Assembly: GCA_027487485.1 (NCBI GenBank)
Contig: JAIYDN010000012.1
Span: 248,001-312,000, forward strand
Reading direction: 5' to 3'
DNA from: Planctomycetaceae bacterium
GTDB taxonomy: Bacteria > Planctomycetota > Planctomycetia > Pirellulales > Pirellulaceae
DNA length: 64,000 nt
Shown: piece after piece, positions 63,546 to 64,000 of the stretch
How the letters are laid out: each line of letters opens with the position of its first letter
Position numbering within the stretch: the stretch's first letter is position 1
The notes under the pieces: generated by a model
Told to the model about the DNA's origin: nothing
The model's database searches: none
Seen by the model: only the letters and a program-made list of their open reading frames with translations
Program-made: the position numbers and the translations under genes

Positions 63546-64000
63546 ATGAAAAAAAAGAGATTGATCTCACAGTCAGTCAAACAGCAAAAACCGGCTCGTT
63601 CCCGAGCTGGTTTTTTGCTTTTTTTCCTGGTTGTTTTATGCCTCTCGATTTTCTTTTTTGGTGGCTTTTCGCGATTCGGAAATGCGATGGCAAGCAATGC
63701 CATCAACGCTGGTAAGTTGGAGAAGGCGAAGTCCTGGCTTGATTTTGTCGAGCGGTTTTCGTCCCCCACGGGGCAATCGTTCTTCGAGCGAGCTCGCTGC
63801 TCTCGAATCCAGGGCGACCTAGACCAGATGGCATCCTATTTAAGGAAGGCCATGGAGCTTGGCTTTGACAAAGTGGCCATGGAAAGGCAACAGACAATTG
63901 GTTTAGTCAGTATCGGCACACCCGATCCGGCTTCCGAGGAACGCATGCTCGCGTGGATTCGCGAAACGCCTCCTGACATCAGTGATTTGGTGCGTTCCTA
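63546..64000 (+). CDS. Membrane-anchored TPR protein, module copy 2 (partial)
   Basis: An open frame from ATG 63546 runs off the window (about 151 residues seen). It begins MKKKRLISQSVKQQK, has a membrane helix (FLLFFLVVLCLSIFFFGGF) and then TPR-like helices (NAGKLEKAKSWLDFVERF, YLRKAMELGF). It aligns with the N-terminus of the copy at 58674-60044, including the order Lys-rich head, helix, then the ALVLNDVRRASPWL-like region. It has no stop because it is cut by the window end. Confidence 0.85.
   Translation, partial: MKKKRLISQSVKQQKPARSRAGFLLFFLVVLCLSIFFFGGFSRFGNAMASNAINAGKLEKAKSWLDFVERFSSPTGQSFFERARCSRIQGDLDQMASYLRKAMELGFDKVAMERQQTIGLVSIGTPDPASEERMLAWIRETPPDISDLVRS
63589..63622 (+). terminator. 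Terminator-like hairpin inside the 5' coding region of the TPR gene
   Basis: AACCGGCTCG (63589-63598) and CGAGCTGGTT (63603-63612) form a 10-base stem with one wobble pair, a 4-base loop and a T-rich tail. It lies about 45 bases into the TPR frame and overlaps codons for KPARSRAG. Confidence 0.7.

Noticed and set aside
1-64000. tRNA or rRNA genes
   Set aside because: No cloverleaf-like stretch with a T-loop consensus or conserved rRNA block was noticed on either strand; a tRNAscan run would settle this.

Overview
The window looks like a chromosomal segment of a planctomycete of the Pirellula/Rhodopirellula type. The evidence is the gene mix: two DUF1559 pilin-like proteins, FG-GAP and ASPIC/UnbV surface proteins, a DUF2079 membrane protein, a REP-associated transposase, many planctomycete-style dispersed hairpin repeats, and frequent starts without a Shine-Dalgarno sequence. 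No rRNA or tRNA gene and no CRISPR array was seen.

Layout. 1-7.1 kb: a DUF2079 membrane protein, then the translation cluster rpmI-rplT-pheS-pheT and a glycosyltransferase. 7.1-15.3 kb: repeats, an EamA exporter, an overlapping cutC / multidomain esterase / D-lactate dehydrogenase-like operon, and a two-domain universal stress protein. 15.3-24.9 kb: a 1174-residue protein that may be a PPi-type PEP carboxykinase, a probable lipoprotein, a ParA ATPase, tpiA, a divergent ClpS and an M20 peptidase.

24.9-33.2 kb is the accessory core. Low-complexity repeats come first, then an integrase remnant on the minus strand, an array of degenerate 20-22 base direct repeats, and about eleven small plus-strand units. 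Each unit ends in a roughly 90-base imperfect palindrome of attC type, with paired arms, unpaired extra bases and a GTT crossover triplet. I read this as a chromosomal integron cassette array that has lost its integrase. The cargo is mostly unknown small proteins; one is YrhB/Imm35-like, one DUF4177-like, and several have membrane segments. A RAYT transposase closes the region. Possible REP partners, carrying the core CGGCTAGCGCCTGCGG, lie at 14.1, 35.9 and 47.8 kb; one of them encodes part of the PdxA C-terminus.

34.6-54.3 kb holds housekeeping and metabolic genes: an EEP-family nuclease, pdxA-tlpA, a MoaD-like protein, a uronate isomerase relative, asd, an NfeD-type protein, the pyruvate dehydrogenase genes aceE-aceF, a signal peptidase I with a large insertion, lptB, and divergent xylA/xylR. 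54-64 kb holds an FmdB-like protein without its cysteines, an AP2-like protein, an FG-GAP/CRTAC1 lipoprotein pair, and two divergent copies of a three-gene module: DUF1559 pilin-like, small lipoprotein, membrane TPR protein. In both copies a hairpin terminator separates the first gene from the second. The last TPR gene runs off the window.

All similarities were judged by eye from the sequence; no searches or folding programs were run.
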